A stretch of DNA of 64,000 nucleotides from Mongoliitalea daihaiensis (GCF_021596945.1 NZ_CP063779.1:313501-377500); one strand, 5' to 3'; positions 16,643 to 26,392 are shown, numbered from the stretch's first letter. Numbers and translations are program-made. The notes: generated from the letters alone by a model not told the origin.

Positions 16643-17740
16643 TTAAAAGGCTTGACTCAAATCTTTAATCAAATCCTCTAAAGATTCCAATCCCACAGAT
16701 ACACGTATTAAGTTCTCTGGTGTTTGCGTATCAGGACCTTCCGAAGCAGCCCTGCGTTCAATTAGACTTTCTACTCCGCCCAAGCTGGTAGCATTGGTAA
16801 AGTAGCGTAACTTGGAAATAAAATTATCTGCAGTACTTGCGTCGCCAGAAATCAAAAATGACAGCATCCCACCAAAGTCCTTCATTTGAGCAGCAGCAAT
16901 ATCATTTCCTACATGCGAGGCCAAGCCCGGAAAATACACTTGTTCAACTTGGGGGTGTTGATCAAGAAATGCAGCAATTGCTCGCCCATTGGCGGCATGG
17001 CCTTTCATTCGATAGGGTAAAGTTTTGATACTTCTACATAAATAATAGCAATCAAAAGGAGATGGAACAGCCCCGCCTGTATGCTGAACCATTCGGACTT
17101 TGGTCCAAAATTCATCCTGCTCTTTTGTCACTAATGCACCTCCCAAAATATCCGAATGCCCTCCCAAATACTTGGTCGTGGAGTGCATAACGATATCGGC
17201 CCCCAAGGTCAAGGGATTTTGAAAAACCGGCGTAGCAAAGGTATTGTCACATACAACTCTGCATGCATGTCCCTTTGCCAGTTGGGCAATGCTCTGAATA
17301 GATGCAATCTTTAAGAGAGGGTTGGAAGGGGTTTCTATCCATACCAATGCTGTTTCTTGCCTAAATGCAGCTGCCACCGCATCAAGATTTGCCATATCCA
17401 CAAAGGATACAGATAATACCCCTCTGAATAAATGAATCAGCTGATTTCTCAATCCATGGTACATGTCATCTGGAGCAATCACATGTGAACCCGGTTCCAA
17501 TGATTGAAACACAGCCATTCCTGCGGCATTCCCTGAAGAAAAAGCAGCAGCATCTTTCCCATACTCAAGTTGCCTCAATACCTGTTCCAGAGCCATCCTG
17601 TTGGGATTATTGGCTCTTGAATATATCAAGGATTCCTCTTGATGCAGAAAAGTGGTGGATAAGGTAATCGGCATGACGGCAGGCTGATGGCTATCTGTCA
17701 CGATATTTCCTGCATGGATGGCTATGGTTTCGATATTCAT
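16643..17740 (-). CDS. Cys/Met-metabolism PLP enzyme (cystathionine gamma-synthase/lyase family)
   Basis: The 365-residue protein is a fold-type I PLP enzyme. The lysine that binds PLP is K190 in MHSTTKYLGGHSD. Other family marks are YSRANNPNRMALEQVL, AAAFSSGNAAG, WIETPSNPLLK, DNTFATPVFQNPL and the C-terminal IRVSVGLESLEDLI. The family includes cystathionine gamma-synthase, beta/gamma-lyases and methionine gamma-lyase, which cannot be separated safely by eye. The start is the ATG at 17740; an in-frame TTG lies 6 bp upstream. No other sulfur-metabolism gene is nearby. Confidence 0.88.
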   Translation of the reverse strand: MNIETIAIHAGNIVTDSHQPAVMPITLSTTFLHQEESLIYSRANNPNRMALEQVLRQLEYGKDAAAFSSGNAAGMAVFQSLEPGSHVIAPDDMYHGLRNQLIHLFRGVLSVSFVDMANLDAVAAAFRQETALVWIETPSNPLLKIASIQSIAQLAKGHACRVVCDNTFATPVFQNPLTLGADIVMHSTTKYLGGHSDILGGALVTKEQDEFWTKVRMVQHTGGAVPSPFDCYYLCRSIKTLPYRMKGHAANGRAIAAFLDQHPQVEQVYFPGLASHVGNDIAAAQMKDFGGMLSFLISGDASTADNFISKLRYFTNATSLGGVESLIERRAASEGPDTQTPENLIRVSVGLESLEDLIKDLSQAF

Positions 17741-17762
17741 GGTCAATAATTTTCTCTAAGAT

Positions 17763-17790
17763 AAAAAAAGCCGACGTTTATCGCCGGCTT
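17763..17790 (-). terminator. Terminator of the DUF4293 gene
   Basis: On the minus strand a stem AAGCCGGCG / CGTCGGCTT (one mismatch) is followed by a T run of seven, just downstream of the gene at 17802-18281. Confidence 0.8.
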
Positions 17791-17801
17791 GGAAGTTGAT
17801 T

Positions 17802-18281
17802 TTATCGGATTCGATCCACAGATCGAACAAGCATTTCATCTTTCCTGATAAATCGATTGGCTAATAAGTTCATAATCATCCCCCCGATAATTGCCCAAAA
17901 ACCTAAAACAAACGCGCCATTTGCTTGCGGGTTAAACTCAGTATTAAACGAGTAAGTTGTATACACGACTAGTCCCAGCATCACCGCCATCAACAAAGAA
18001 TTAATCATATTGAGCAACATTTGCTTGCTTCTATTTTTAAATTGTAGTGCACTGAAAATGGCTAATCCAGCAACTATCAAAGCCAAAATACCAATGTAAA
18101 ATGTACTCTTCGTCTGCAGTTGTTCTTCTGTTTCTATTACCTTAACAGTAAACTTCCACGCATCCATGGATGCTAATTCCGTTTGAGCAATGTTAACCTG
18201 TTGCCATAATGGAAATACAACAACCAAAATCATGGAAATTGCTACCAAAAACAGGAAAACTGTTTGAATTCTTTGTATCAT
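17802..18281 (-). CDS. DUF4293 family membrane protein
   Basis: The 159-residue protein starts MIQRIQTVFLFLVAISMIL, the hallmark of DUF4293. It has four hydrophobic segments: about 4-24, 62-80, 91-112 and 123-143, with a periplasmic loop between the first two. The ATG at 18281 was chosen over the one at 18302 because MIQRIQ is the family start. The family is restricted to Bacteroidota and has no known function. It is a single-gene unit. Confidence 0.85.
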   Translation of the reverse strand: MIQRIQTVFLFLVAISMILVVVFPLWQQVNIAQTELASMDAWKFTVKVIETEEQLQTKSTFYIGILALIVAGLAIFSALQFKNRSKQMLLNMINSLLMAVMLGLVVYTTYSFNTEFNPQANGAFVLGFWAIIGGMIMNLLANRFIRKDEMLVRSVDRIR

Positions 18282-18302
18282 GATGAAGTAAAATTTTGAC
18301 AA

Positions 18303-18696
18303 AGAAAAAGGATAATATGAATATCCGCAATCCTGGCAGTAGTTTAATTGCTTTCAAACTCTTTACTGGAGGTGTTTGAAAGTGTAAAACCCCTTATACT
18401 TTAATGAGCAAGTTACCTACCATCCACGGTACATAAAGATTCTGAATTAAAAAAATTATGATTATCCGCTTTTATTCCAGTAGCTAAACAAATGAATAGA
18501 TTCATTATGCTTTCAAGCATCTGTTGACAGTGGACAGTTGACTGTGGTCCATTATCCGCAATAGTTCGGATATTATGTTGACTCTGGCTTATTTGCGGAT
18601 AATCACAAAAAAATTATCAAAGAACACTTCTCACTTGGAAGGAAAACTATTCTCTTATAACAAAATCGCTTAGGAATAGTATCTTTGTCCACAGTT
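18303..18696. other. Intergenic region with a repeated ATCCGCAA word and truA promoter
   Basis: No gene is seen. The word AATATCCGCAA occurs near 18320. ATTATCCGCAA (18551-18561) and its exact inverse TTGCGGATAAT (18593-18603) form an 11-bp inverted repeat with a 31-nt loop, and ATTATCCGC recurs near 18471. Between them, 18522-18548 carries a short 'TTGACAGTGGACAGT' phrase shared with other gaps in the window. At 18680-18687 TATCTTTG is a -7 promoter box for truA with no clear -33 element. Confidence 0.5.
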
Positions 18697-19452
18697 ATGG
18701 AGGAAATGCATCGATACTTTATTGAATTGTCATATGATGGTAAGCATTACCACGGATGGCAGCTTCAAAACAATGCTTTGACAGTACAGGAGGTCTTAGA
18801 AAAAGGCCTCAGCACATTACTGAAAAGAGACATCAGCATCATGGGTAGTGGGAGAACGGATACAGGAGTCCATGCTACGCAACAATTTGCACAGTTTGAT
18901 AGCCCCATCTTATTGGATAAATTAGAATTTCTCAAAAAGATCAATGGTATCCTTCCTCCCACCATCGCTATTCATGACCTGCGTCTTGTAAAAAAGGATG
19001 CACATGCCCGCTTCCATGCAATATCCAGGAGCTACATTTATAAAATAACCCTAGAAAAAAATCCTTTTTACAAGGATTCTCATTGGCTGTATTACAAAGC
19101 CTTGGACGTAGAAAAAATGAATGCTGCAGCTACGATTTTAAAGGAATACAAAGATTTTGAATCCTTTAGTAAGGTACATACAGATGTTCATACTTTTTTA
19201 TGTCAACTATTTGAAGCCAAATGGGAACAAAATGGGTACGAATTGTTATTTAACATATCAGCTAATAGGTTTTTGAGAGGGATGGTCCGTGCAATTGTAG
19301 GGACCTTGGTAGAAGTTGGGACTGGTAAAGTCAGTCTGGAAGAATTCAGAAATATTATTGAAGCAAAAAACAGGAAAAAAGCCAAGGCTGCGGCACCTGC
19401 CCAAGGCTTATATCTTTGCAGGGTGCAATACCCTGAGTCCATTTTCATTTAA
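18697..19452 (+). CDS. truA: tRNA pseudouridine synthase A (positions 38-40)
   Basis: The 251-residue protein isomerises uridines 38-40 in the tRNA anticodon arm. Motifs include ELSYDGKHYHGWQLQ, the catalytic D55 in GSGRTDTGVHA, and FLRGMVRAIVGTLVEVG near the C-terminus. The ATG at 18697 was chosen over an in-frame TTG at 18685 because that TTG lies inside the -7 promoter box TATCTTTG. A further ATG at 18706 is also possible. The ABC exporter gene begins 11 bp downstream, so the two are likely one transcript. Confidence 0.95.
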   Translation: MEEMHRYFIELSYDGKHYHGWQLQNNALTVQEVLEKGLSTLLKRDISIMGSGRTDTGVHATQQFAQFDSPILLDKLEFLKKINGILPPTIAIHDLRLVKKDAHARFHAISRSYIYKITLEKNPFYKDSHWLYYKALDVEKMNAAATILKEYKDFESFSKVHTDVHTFLCQLFEAKWEQNGYELLFNISANRFLRGMVRAIVGTLVEVGTGKVSLEEFRNIIEAKNRKKAKAAAPAQGLYLCRVQYPESIFI

Positions 19453-19463
19453 CAATAACAGTT

Positions 19464-21236
19464 TTGAGCCTCGAAAAAGAGAATGTCAAAAGTGGTGAGA
19501 TCATAGACACCGACGTTTTAAAAAAGCTATATCGCTTTGTACATCCGTACAAAACGCAGTTTTATATATTGGTATTCCTGACCATAGGCCTGGCAGTTTT
19601 AGCACCTACAAGACCTTATTTTATACAAGTTGCCATTGATGATTATGTGGCCGTAGGGGATAGTGGAGGATTGGTTCGAATCATTTACTTATTGATAGGC
19701 CTTTTGATTTTACAAGCGATTGTTCAGTTTGCACACACCTACCTTTCCGGCTGGATCGGGCAAGTGATTATCAAAGACATTCGAATCAAACTCTATAGGC
19801 ATTTGTTAAAAATGCGCTTGAAATTTTTTGATAACACACCAATTGGACGTCTGGTCACAAGAAATATTTCAGACATCGAAACACTGGCTGATGTTTTTTC
19901 GGAGGGTTTAGCGGCTATCATTGGGGATCTACTTCAGTTGATTACTATTCTAGCAGTCATGTTTTACATAGACTGGAGACTTACGCTGGTATCATTGTGT
20001 ACTCTTCCCCTCTTAATTATTTCCACCTACATTTTCAAAGAAAAAATCAAAGTTGCTTTCAATGAGGTTCGGAATGCTGTCTCCAACCTCAATTCATTTT
20101 TGCAAGAGCATATCACGGGAATGAACATCGTACAGATATTCAATCGGGAGCAGCGGGAATATGAGAAATTTAAAGAAATCAACAGAGAGCATAGAAAAGC
20201 CCACGTAAAGTCTGTATTGTATTATTCTATTTATTTTCCAGTGGCAGAAATCATACAAGCAATTGGCATAGGCCTCGTAGTTTGGTACGGTGCCACCGGT
20301 GTATTTGATGCAGATATCAAAGTCGGTGTATTGATTTCTTTCATCATGTACCTGCAGCTGTTTTTCCGACCCATCCGAATGATTGCCGATCGATACAATA
20401 CGCTCCAGCTTGGGGTAGTAAGTTCATCAAGAATCTTCAAACTGCTAGAAAGTGAAGAGCAAATCCCCAATGAAGGAATCCATAAGCCCGAAAAAATCAA
20501 AGGAGATATTCAGGTAGAGCATGTGTGGTTTGCTTACAATGACGAAGAGTGGGTATTAAAAAACATCAATTTTGAGGTCAAGCACGGGGAAACCGTAGCG
20601 CTTGTAGGTGCAACAGGTGCTGGTAAATCGAGTATCATTAATTTGATCAGCCGATTTTATGAAATCAACAAAGGATCAATTAAAATTGATACGAAAGATA
20701 TCCGTGAGTTCGAGTTAAACACGCTACGGAAGCATATAGGTGTCGTGCTTCAGGACGTATTTTTATTTTCTGACACCATCTATTACAATATTACGTTGGG
20801 TAATCCTGATATCTCCCGAGAAGATGTCATGAAGGCCGCTGAACTCGTGGGTGCAAAAAAATTCATTGAGCGATTGCCTGGCGGATTGGATTACAATGTC
20901 ATGGAGCGAGGGGCTACCCTTTCTGTTGGACAGCGTCAATTAATCTCCTTTGTACGAGCCATGGTATATAATCCTGAGATCATCATCTTGGATGAAGCCA
21001 CTTCTTCCGTGGATACTGAAACTGAAGAAATGATTCAAAATGCTATAGATACTATGATGAAAGGACGAACTTCCATTGTCATTGCGCATAGACTTTCAAC
21101 CATTCAAAAAGCGCATAAAATTATTGTTTTGCATCAAGGTGAAATCAAGGAAGTTGGTACCCACGAATCACTACTTCAGCAAGGAGGCTATTATGCACAA
21201 TTGCACCAAATGCAGCTAAAATCTATGGCGATTTAG
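19464..21236 (+). CDS. ABC exporter half-transporter (permease plus ATPase)
   Basis: The 590-residue protein combines a six-helix membrane domain (about 25-320) with an ATPase domain: Walker A GATGAGKSS, signature LSVGQRQLISFVRA (Val replaces the usual second Gly), Walker B IIILDEATSSVD and H-loop IAHRLSTI. It resembles multidrug/lipid exporters of the MsbA/BmrA type. There is no in-frame ATG before the membrane domain, so translation probably begins at TTG 19464, which is unusual. It lies 11 bp after truA. It is distinct from the exporter at 12594, with which it shares only family motifs. Confidence 0.88.
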   Translation: MSLEKENVKSGEIIDTDVLKKLYRFVHPYKTQFYILVFLTIGLAVLAPTRPYFIQVAIDDYVAVGDSGGLVRIIYLLIGLLILQAIVQFAHTYLSGWIGQVIIKDIRIKLYRHLLKMRLKFFDNTPIGRLVTRNISDIETLADVFSEGLAAIIGDLLQLITILAVMFYIDWRLTLVSLCTLPLLIISTYIFKEKIKVAFNEVRNAVSNLNSFLQEHITGMNIVQIFNREQREYEKFKEINREHRKAHVKSVLYYSIYFPVAEIIQAIGIGLVVWYGATGVFDADIKVGVLISFIMYLQLFFRPIRMIADRYNTLQLGVVSSSRIFKLLESEEQIPNEGIHKPEKIKGDIQVEHVWFAYNDEEWVLKNINFEVKHGETVALVGATGAGKSSIINLISRFYEINKGSIKIDTKDIREFELNTLRKHIGVVLQDVFLFSDTIYYNITLGNPDISREDVMKAAELVGAKKFIERLPGGLDYNVMERGATLSVGQRQLISFVRAMVYNPEIIILDEATSSVDTETEEMIQNAIDTMMKGRTSIVIAHRLSTIQKAHKIIVLHQGEIKEVGTHESLLQQGGYYAQLHQMQLKSMAI

Positions 21237-21295
21237 AAACGTACATTAATTTTGTACCTGTACATCTACTGATTGAAACTAAACCAATATACTTT

Positions 21296-21877
21296 ATGAA
21301 AAAGATCCTTTTGTTGGCCATTTTAACTATCCCCTTTTTAAGTTTTGCGCAAGAAGATGGCGTTGGGTTACGCTTAGGTGAGCCCTTGACCATTACCTAC
21401 AAAAAATTCTTAGATGATCAGTTTGCGATAGAGGCCATGATCGGAAGAGGGAGTCCTAATTCTTCTAGTTATTACAGAAGAGCCTTTGACCGCAGGCCTA
21501 CAACTCCCAATGCATTTTATGCCTCTCATGCAGCCAACAGTGGTTTTTCTTTAAGCTTGAGAGGAATGCTCCATGAAGACATTACAGATGACTTGAATAT
21601 CGGAGAAGGCTATTTACTGGCCTATGCAGGTGCAGGTGCACAATTACGCTCAATCGGAGTGAGTTATGCTTATACAGATCCAAGCATATCAGCGGCTGTG
21701 TTCAGAGATGACCGAACTAACATTGATTTCGGCGCAGAGGCTTTTGGAGGTGCTGAATATTTCTTCAATGACTTACCAATCAGTATATTTGCGGAAATAG
21801 GTTTGTTTATGGAAGTCTTAGACAGATTTGGACACTTACGCCTTCAAGGGGGTATTGGCGTTCGATACCTGTTTTAA
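21296..21877 (+). CDS. Small outer-membrane beta-barrel protein
   Basis: The 193-residue protein has a signal peptide (MKKILLLAILTIPFLSFAQ). It then shows alternating strands ending in GHLRLQGGIGVRYLF, with the terminal aromatic typical of outer-membrane barrels. The length fits an eight-stranded barrel. No enzymatic motif is visible. It is followed after 17 bp by a membrane-anchored protein gene. Confidence 0.75.
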   Translation: MKKILLLAILTIPFLSFAQEDGVGLRLGEPLTITYKKFLDDQFAIEAMIGRGSPNSSSYYRRAFDRRPTTPNAFYASHAANSGFSLSLRGMLHEDITDDLNIGEGYLLAYAGAGAQLRSIGVSYAYTDPSISAAVFRDDRTNIDFGAEAFGGAEYFFNDLPISIFAEIGLFMEVLDRFGHLRLQGGIGVRYLF

Positions 21878-21894
21878 TCAATGAAAACATACTG

Positions 21895-22407
21895 ATGAAA
21901 AAAAAGCTACTCATATTTGCTGTTTTATTTCTTGTCAGCGCCGGATTGGTAGGTTTTTATCAATTAGGAGGGTTTAATCCAGTAGAAATTGAAGTCAGAA
22001 CTTTGGATTTTACTCTTTCCGGTACTTATTACCGCGGCACACCGCAGGATAAGCGCTTAACATTGGCTTTCAAAGAAATTCAAAAAATCCAGGAAGCCAA
22101 TCCAGAAGCTTTACTTCATACCATCTATCTAGTGGAACCTGCTGGGAAGTTAGATACCATGGAAGTATATGTAGGAGTGAACCAAGACCTTCCTGCATTT
22201 TTGGGGTCATGGGATCAATTAAATTTCACCAATAAAAAATTCGTGGTTGCAAGTATTCAAGGAAATCGCTTTGTAATGCCAGGTCCGGAAAAAGTGAAGA
22301 AAAAAATAAGGGCTTTTGCCCAGGAGAATAACCTTGAGCTAGAAGATATTTTTATTGATAAAATCATTAGTCCTGAGCATGTGGAAGTTATGGCTCCAGT
22401 AAAATAA
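21895..22407 (+). CDS. Membrane-anchored hypothetical protein
   Basis: The 170-residue protein has one N-terminal hydrophobic segment (KLLIFAVLFLVSAGLVGFY) and a soluble domain of about 145 residues. The domain contains IEVRTLDFTLSGTYYRGTP and ends with ISPEHVEVMAPVK. The arrangement vaguely recalls the GyrI/SOUL-like small-molecule binding fold, but I would not assign it. It is likely co-transcribed with the barrel gene (17-bp gap). Confidence 0.55.
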   Translation: MKKKLLIFAVLFLVSAGLVGFYQLGGFNPVEIEVRTLDFTLSGTYYRGTPQDKRLTLAFKEIQKIQEANPEALLHTIYLVEPAGKLDTMEVYVGVNQDLPAFLGSWDQLNFTNKKFVVASIQGNRFVMPGPEKVKKKIRAFAQENNLELEDIFIDKIISPEHVEVMAPVK

Positions 22408-22505
22408 GAAATAAAATTTGGAATGAATTTGGTAGTGTAAAATTTTAAGCAACAAAAACTTGCGAAGAGTCGTTTTCATTCATTAACTACCAAAAAGCGA
22501 ACCAT

Positions 22506-23048
22506 ATGAAAAAAATACTAGCTATTCTGTTTGTCCTAGGTGGATTTGCAGGAATTCAATCGTGTTCAGGCCCTATGGGACCTCCCGGAATCCCTGGCCC
22601 ACAAGGACCGCAAGGTGCCCAAGGAGCTCCTGGAATAAATATCGTTGCCGAAGTATTCGAAGTTGAGAATGTAAACTTCACTTCTTCTAATCAATTTAGA
22701 GAAGTATTTGAGTTCACCCGACCAATTGAGCCATCTGATAAAATTGCCTCTTTCATTTTGTGGCAAATTGACAATGGAGTGGATATTTGGAGACCGCTGC
22801 CTCAAACAGTCTTTTTACAGAATGGGGTTCTGTTATATAATTTTGACTTCTCCCGATTTGATTTCAGCTTTTTCTTGGAAGCAAACTTTCCTTTGGGTCA
22901 AGTACCAACAGATTTTTCAAGAAATCAAATATTTCGAATTGTCATCATTCCAGCAGATTTTGCAAATGCACGGCTAGATCTAACAGATTATAACGCGGTA
23001 ATGGAATTCATTGGAAAAACGGAAGAGGATGTTGTCAAACTGAGATAA
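22506..23048 (+). CDS. Lipoprotein with a short collagen-like segment
   Basis: The 180-residue protein has a lipoprotein signal peptide with the lipid-attachment cysteine in IQSCSG (C20). Immediately after it comes a Gly-X-Y collagen-like run of about eight triplets ([17 protein letters not shown]), then a soluble domain of about 135 residues ([20 protein letters not shown]). The collagen segment probably acts as a stiff trimeric stalk on the membrane surface, which is inference. The C-terminal domain is unassigned. It has its own terminator. Confidence 0.75.
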   Translation: MKKILAILFVLGGFAGIQSCSGPMGPPGIPGPQGPQGAQGAPGINIVAEVFEVENVNFTSSNQFREVFEFTRPIEPSDKIASFILWQIDNGVDIWRPLPQTVFLQNGVLLYNFDFSRFDFSFFLEANFPLGQVPTDFSRNQIFRIVIIPADFANARLDLTDYNAVMEFIGKTEEDVVKLR

Positions 23049-23073
23049 TCATCTTTTACAGCTACCAAAAAAG

Positions 23074-23105
23074 AAAAGTCCTGGCAAACCCAGGACTTTT
23101 CTTTT
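23074..23105. terminator. Strong rho-independent terminator
   Basis: AAAAGTCCTGG-CAAAC-CCAGGACTTTT is a perfect 11-bp stem followed by CTTTT, ending the collagen-like lipoprotein gene. Confidence 0.92.
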
Positions 23106-23136
23106 ACCGTATATGCCAAAAACTATTTTACTGAAC

Positions 23137-23144
23137 TATCTTTG
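23137..23144 (+). promoter_or_regulatory. -7 promoter box of hemE
   Basis: TATCTTTG matches TAnnTTTG and ends only 4 nt before the ATG at 23149, implying a leaderless or nearly leaderless mRNA. There is no good -33 TTTG. It rules out the in-frame ATG at 23113 as the start. Confidence 0.5.
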
Positions 23145-23148
23145 CGAC

Positions 23149-24171
23149 ATGCAACTGAAAAACGACTTATTGATACGAGCAGCCCTCGGTCAACCGGTAG
23201 AACGAACGCCGGTTTGGTTGATGAGACAGGCTGGAAGAATATTGCCTGAATACCGAGCAGTACGAGAATCTGTCAGTGGATTTATCGAATTGGCACAAAC
23301 TCCAGAATTAGCAGCGGAAGTCACCATTCAACCGGTGGATATTCTAGGTGTAGATGCAGCTATCATTTTTTCCGATATTCTGGTGATTCCCGAAGCCATG
23401 GGCTTACCCTATGAAATGGTAGAAAAAAGAGGACCATGGTTTCCAGAAACCGTAAAATCAGCTGCGGATTTAAAGAAGTTACGGATTGCTGATGGAGTGG
23501 ATGATTTAAGCTACGTCATAGAAGCCATCAAAATCACTAAAAAAGCATTGAATGGAAGAGTCCCTTTGATAGGCTTTGCCGGTGCTCCATGGACAATTTT
23601 CGCTTACATGATCGAAGGGTCAGGAAGCAAGACGTTTTCTAAAGCGAGAGCGATGCTGTACACGCAACCGGAATTCTCCCATCAGTTGCTCCAAATGATT
23701 ACAGATAGCACTATTAATTACCTCAAAGCTCAGATAGAAGCAGGGGCGGATTTAGTTCAGTTGTTTGATAGCTGGGCAGGTATCCTCCCTCCTAATCATT
23801 ACGAAGAGTTTTCTTTAAAGTATATTTCCCAAATCTGCGATGCTATCCAATCTGTTCCTAAGACAGTATTTGCCAAAGGAGCATTCTTCGCAAGAGAAGC
23901 CATGGGCAAGTTAGATTGCCAAACCATTGGTCTCGATTGGAACATGGGTATTGCAGAGTCCAGAGCAATGATCGGCCCGGATAAAACGCTCCAGGGAAAT
24001 CTTGATCCTGCAGCATTATACGGAAGCGACAAAGAAGTAGCTGCCGCTACTCGATTGATGATGGAACAGTTCAAAGGCACACGTCATATTGCCAACTTAG
24101 GACATGGAGTTTATCCGGATATTAGCCCAGATAAGGTCAAGGTCTTTATAGAAACTATCCAAAACTTTTAA
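23149..24171 (+). CDS. hemE: Uroporphyrinogen decarboxylase
   Basis: The 340-residue protein removes four acetate carboxyls from uroporphyrinogen III to give coproporphyrinogen III. Diagnostic stretches are [17 protein letters not shown] near the N-terminus, [48 protein letters not shown] and the C-terminal [17 protein letters not shown]. Length is typical. The start was set by the promoter box just upstream. It stands alone, away from hemC. Confidence 0.97.
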   Translation: MQLKNDLLIRAALGQPVERTPVWLMRQAGRILPEYRAVRESVSGFIELAQTPELAAEVTIQPVDILGVDAAIIFSDILVIPEAMGLPYEMVEKRGPWFPETVKSAADLKKLRIADGVDDLSYVIEAIKITKKALNGRVPLIGFAGAPWTIFAYMIEGSGSKTFSKARAMLYTQPEFSHQLLQMITDSTINYLKAQIEAGADLVQLFDSWAGILPPNHYEEFSLKYISQICDAIQSVPKTVFAKGAFFAREAMGKLDCQTIGLDWNMGIAESRAMIGPDKTLQGNLDPAALYGSDKEVAAATRLMMEQFKGTRHIANLGHGVYPDISPDKVKVFIETIQNF

Positions 24172-24172
24172 C

Positions 24173-24200
24173 AAGAGAGCGCCAAAAGCGCTCTTTTTTA
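24173..24200 (+). terminator. Terminator of hemE
   Basis: AGAGCGC-CAAAA-GCGCTCT followed by a T run lies two bases after the hemE stop. Confidence 0.88.
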
Positions 24201-24477
24201 TTTTTTTCGAAAAAAAATTTTGCCCACAACCATCATCCCATCCATAACATTTGGAAGCTAAAAAATCGCCTATTCCAGCCCATTCAATGGACTTTCGTGG
24301 TTTTTGCATTTTTCTCAATAAAACACACTTTCAGTTAATTTTTTTACATTCGAAATAATATTTTGTTGCATTTTTGATTTTGATGATTAATTTTAACACC
24401 AAGAAATCAATAAATCACACAAATTTTTGATTTATTGGGGGCAATTTTAACCAATTTTCACACAACCTATTAAACTT
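24201..24477. other. A/T-rich leader region before the first DUF6733-like barrel gene
   Basis: No gene is seen between hemE and 24478. The sequence is very A/T-rich (runs of A and T, repeated AATTTTT and TTGATTT words) and presumably holds the promoter of the barrel gene, but I cannot point to a convincing TTTG-N20-TAnnTTTG pair. Confidence 0.4.
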
Positions 24478-25221
24478 ATGCAAAACAAGATTACAAAAAT
24501 CACGGCGGCAGTCGCGCTTACGTTCGTTTGCTTTTTGGGAATGAGTTTCCAACAAGCATCAGCTCAGGAAGAAAGTAGATTCAACATGGATGTCACGCTC
24601 AATTCTGACCAATTCTTTGGATTTTATCCCTTCTTCTCAGGTTCATACAGCCTTAGCAGCACGTTGGACTTCACCTTTTATGGTATTTTATGGTCTGGTG
24701 GTACTGGCGGAGGCTGGGGAAACTGGACTGAGTTTGGTGTCGGTGTAGGCTTTGAGCCAGCAGAAGGCATCAGTGTTAGTCCACAAATTGGTATTTTAGG
24801 AGGAACTTTGCTGTCAAAGGGTGCAGTACCTGGTAGCCCTGGCATCTTTGGAGACGGTATTGTTCCTAATTTGACAATCGGTTTGGACAAAGCTAAAACT
24901 GAAGGCGAATTCTACGCAGGTTTCTATGCTCCTTTAAGAAATGAGGCTCCTACAGGCGGTACTACGCTTTCATACTTACATTATTGGGCAAATTTTGGAT
25001 TCAAAGCCACAGAGTTCTTTTCTTTAGGCGCACATTATGAGCACTTGATCAATACTGGAGGTTCTGAAATAGCAACTTCAACTGATCTGTACCAGTGGTT
25101 AGGTCCATACGTACAATTTAGTAATCCTAAAGGTGGTGCTTTTGCCAGATTCTCTTTCGGAACTGATTTGGTAGCCGGAAATGACTCTTTCTTTAAACTA
25201 ACAACAGGATTCAGTTTCTAA
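24478..25221 (+). CDS. Outer-membrane beta-barrel protein, first of two paralogues
   Basis: The 247-residue protein has a signal peptide ending at SASAQ. It has barrel-like strands rich in Gly and aromatics: LDFTFYGILWSGG, WGNWTEFGVGVGFEPAEG, YVQFSNPKGGAFARFSFG, ending TTGFSF. It resembles a Bacteroidota family I recall as DUF6733; function unknown. The neighbour at 25388 is a clear paralogue along the full length, so this is a tandem duplication. The two genes have separate terminators and could be differently regulated. Confidence 0.75.
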   Translation: MQNKITKITAAVALTFVCFLGMSFQQASAQEESRFNMDVTLNSDQFFGFYPFFSGSYSLSSTLDFTFYGILWSGGTGGGWGNWTEFGVGVGFEPAEGISVSPQIGILGGTLLSKGAVPGSPGIFGDGIVPNLTIGLDKAKTEGEFYAGFYAPLRNEAPTGGTTLSYLHYWANFGFKATEFFSLGAHYEHLINTGGSEIATSTDLYQWLGPYVQFSNPKGGAFARFSFGTDLVAGNDSFFKLTTGFSF

Positions 25222-25241
25222 TCAACTAAACAACCTATACT

Positions 25242-25277
25242 TAAAGCCTGCTGATTTATTTCAGTGGGCTTTTTTTT
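25242..25277 (+). terminator. Imperfect terminator of the first barrel gene
   Basis: AAAGCCTGCTGA / TCAGTGGGCTTT forms a stem with small mismatches, followed by a T run of eight. Confidence 0.75.
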
Positions 25278-25387
25278 GCCAGTAAAAACAAATTATTGTG
25301 CATTGTGTTGATTCAATCATACTTTTGCATCCCGAAATCTCATCGATTTCAACAATTAATTACCCCTTAAACGCTTAACTAGACCTA

Positions 25388-26125
25388 ATGAAAAACACAT
25401 TTACAAAAATCACACTGGCGACCCGCTTAGTATGTATTTGCTACTTCACAACTGCATTTCAGCAAGCATTTGCTCAAGAAGAAGATCGGTTCAGTATGGA
25501 TGTGCAATTGTTTTCAGACCAATTCTGGGGATTCTATCCCTATTTCTCGGGAGCTTACAAACTCAACAGCAAACTGGACTTTACATTCTACGGAATCCTA
25601 TGGGCAGGTGGTGAAGGTGCTGCATGGGGTAACTGGACAGAATTTGGTGTAGGGGTGGGTTTTGAACCTGCTGAGGGCATCTATGTAAGCCCTCAAATTG
25701 GTATTCTGGGAGGTAGCTTGCTTTCCAAAGGGGCTGACGGATCGGGTATTTTGGGTGATGGTATCGTTCCTAATTTCACTGTCACACTTAAAAAGGCAAA
25801 AACCGAAGGAGAAGCCGCTATCTGGTACTACGCACCCTTGCGAAACGAAGCGCCTATGGGAGGCACCACCCTTTCTTACCTGCACTATTTAGCCAATTTT
25901 GGTTTCAAAGCATCTGAATTTTTATCCTTCGGAGCTCATTACGAAAAACTTATCAACACAGGAGGTTCCAATATTGCCGCGCCTTCTACCGAACTTGAGT
26001 GGTTGGGTCCCTATATCCAATTCAAAAATCCAAAGGGTGGAGCATTCGTGCGATTCACCTTTGGTAAAGACTTCTATGAAGGCAATGAATCCTTTTATAG
26101 ACTGGCAACTGGTTTCAGTTTTTGA
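25388..26125 (+). CDS. Outer-membrane beta-barrel protein, second of two paralogues
   Basis: The 245-residue protein aligns end to end with its neighbour at 24478. Shared blocks include NWTEFGVGVGFEPAEGI, SPQIGILGG, PLRNEAPxGGTTLSYLHY and GPYxQFxNPKGGAF. Differences concentrate in the N-terminal third and in loop regions. The signal peptide ends at FAQ. Synonymous differences are many, so the duplication is not recent. Function is unknown. Confidence 0.75.
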   Translation: MKNTFTKITLATRLVCICYFTTAFQQAFAQEEDRFSMDVQLFSDQFWGFYPYFSGAYKLNSKLDFTFYGILWAGGEGAAWGNWTEFGVGVGFEPAEGIYVSPQIGILGGSLLSKGADGSGILGDGIVPNFTVTLKKAKTEGEAAIWYYAPLRNEAPMGGTTLSYLHYLANFGFKASEFLSFGAHYEKLINTGGSNIAAPSTELEWLGPYIQFKNPKGGAFVRFTFGKDFYEGNESFYRLATGFSF

Positions 26126-26146
26126 AAGGCAACATATTCATAAGTA

Positions 26147-26180
26147 AAAGCCCTCTGATTCAGCTTGATGGGCTTTTTTT
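26147..26180 (+). terminator. Terminator of the second barrel gene
   Basis: AAAAGCCC / GGGCTTTT with a 15-nt loop and a T run of seven. Confidence 0.75.
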
Positions 26181-26392
26181 GCTAAAAATGAACCCGAACA
26201 AGCTGACACTATATCCTACGTCTATGAGTTTTAAAAAAATCCTTCCAAATGACAAAAGAGAAAGATATTCAAGTTCGGATTTTTCAGAAGATTAATTTTT
26301 TTCCTATATTTAAAGAGGGTCAATGATGTTTTTTAATAAAATTTTTATTTGTAATGACAAAAATCAACGGTTCATTTTTCTTTAATGAACAC

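Noticed and set aside
18685-18696. TTG start for truA
   Set aside because: The TTG lies within the -7 promoter box TATCTTTG, so it cannot be in the mRNA.
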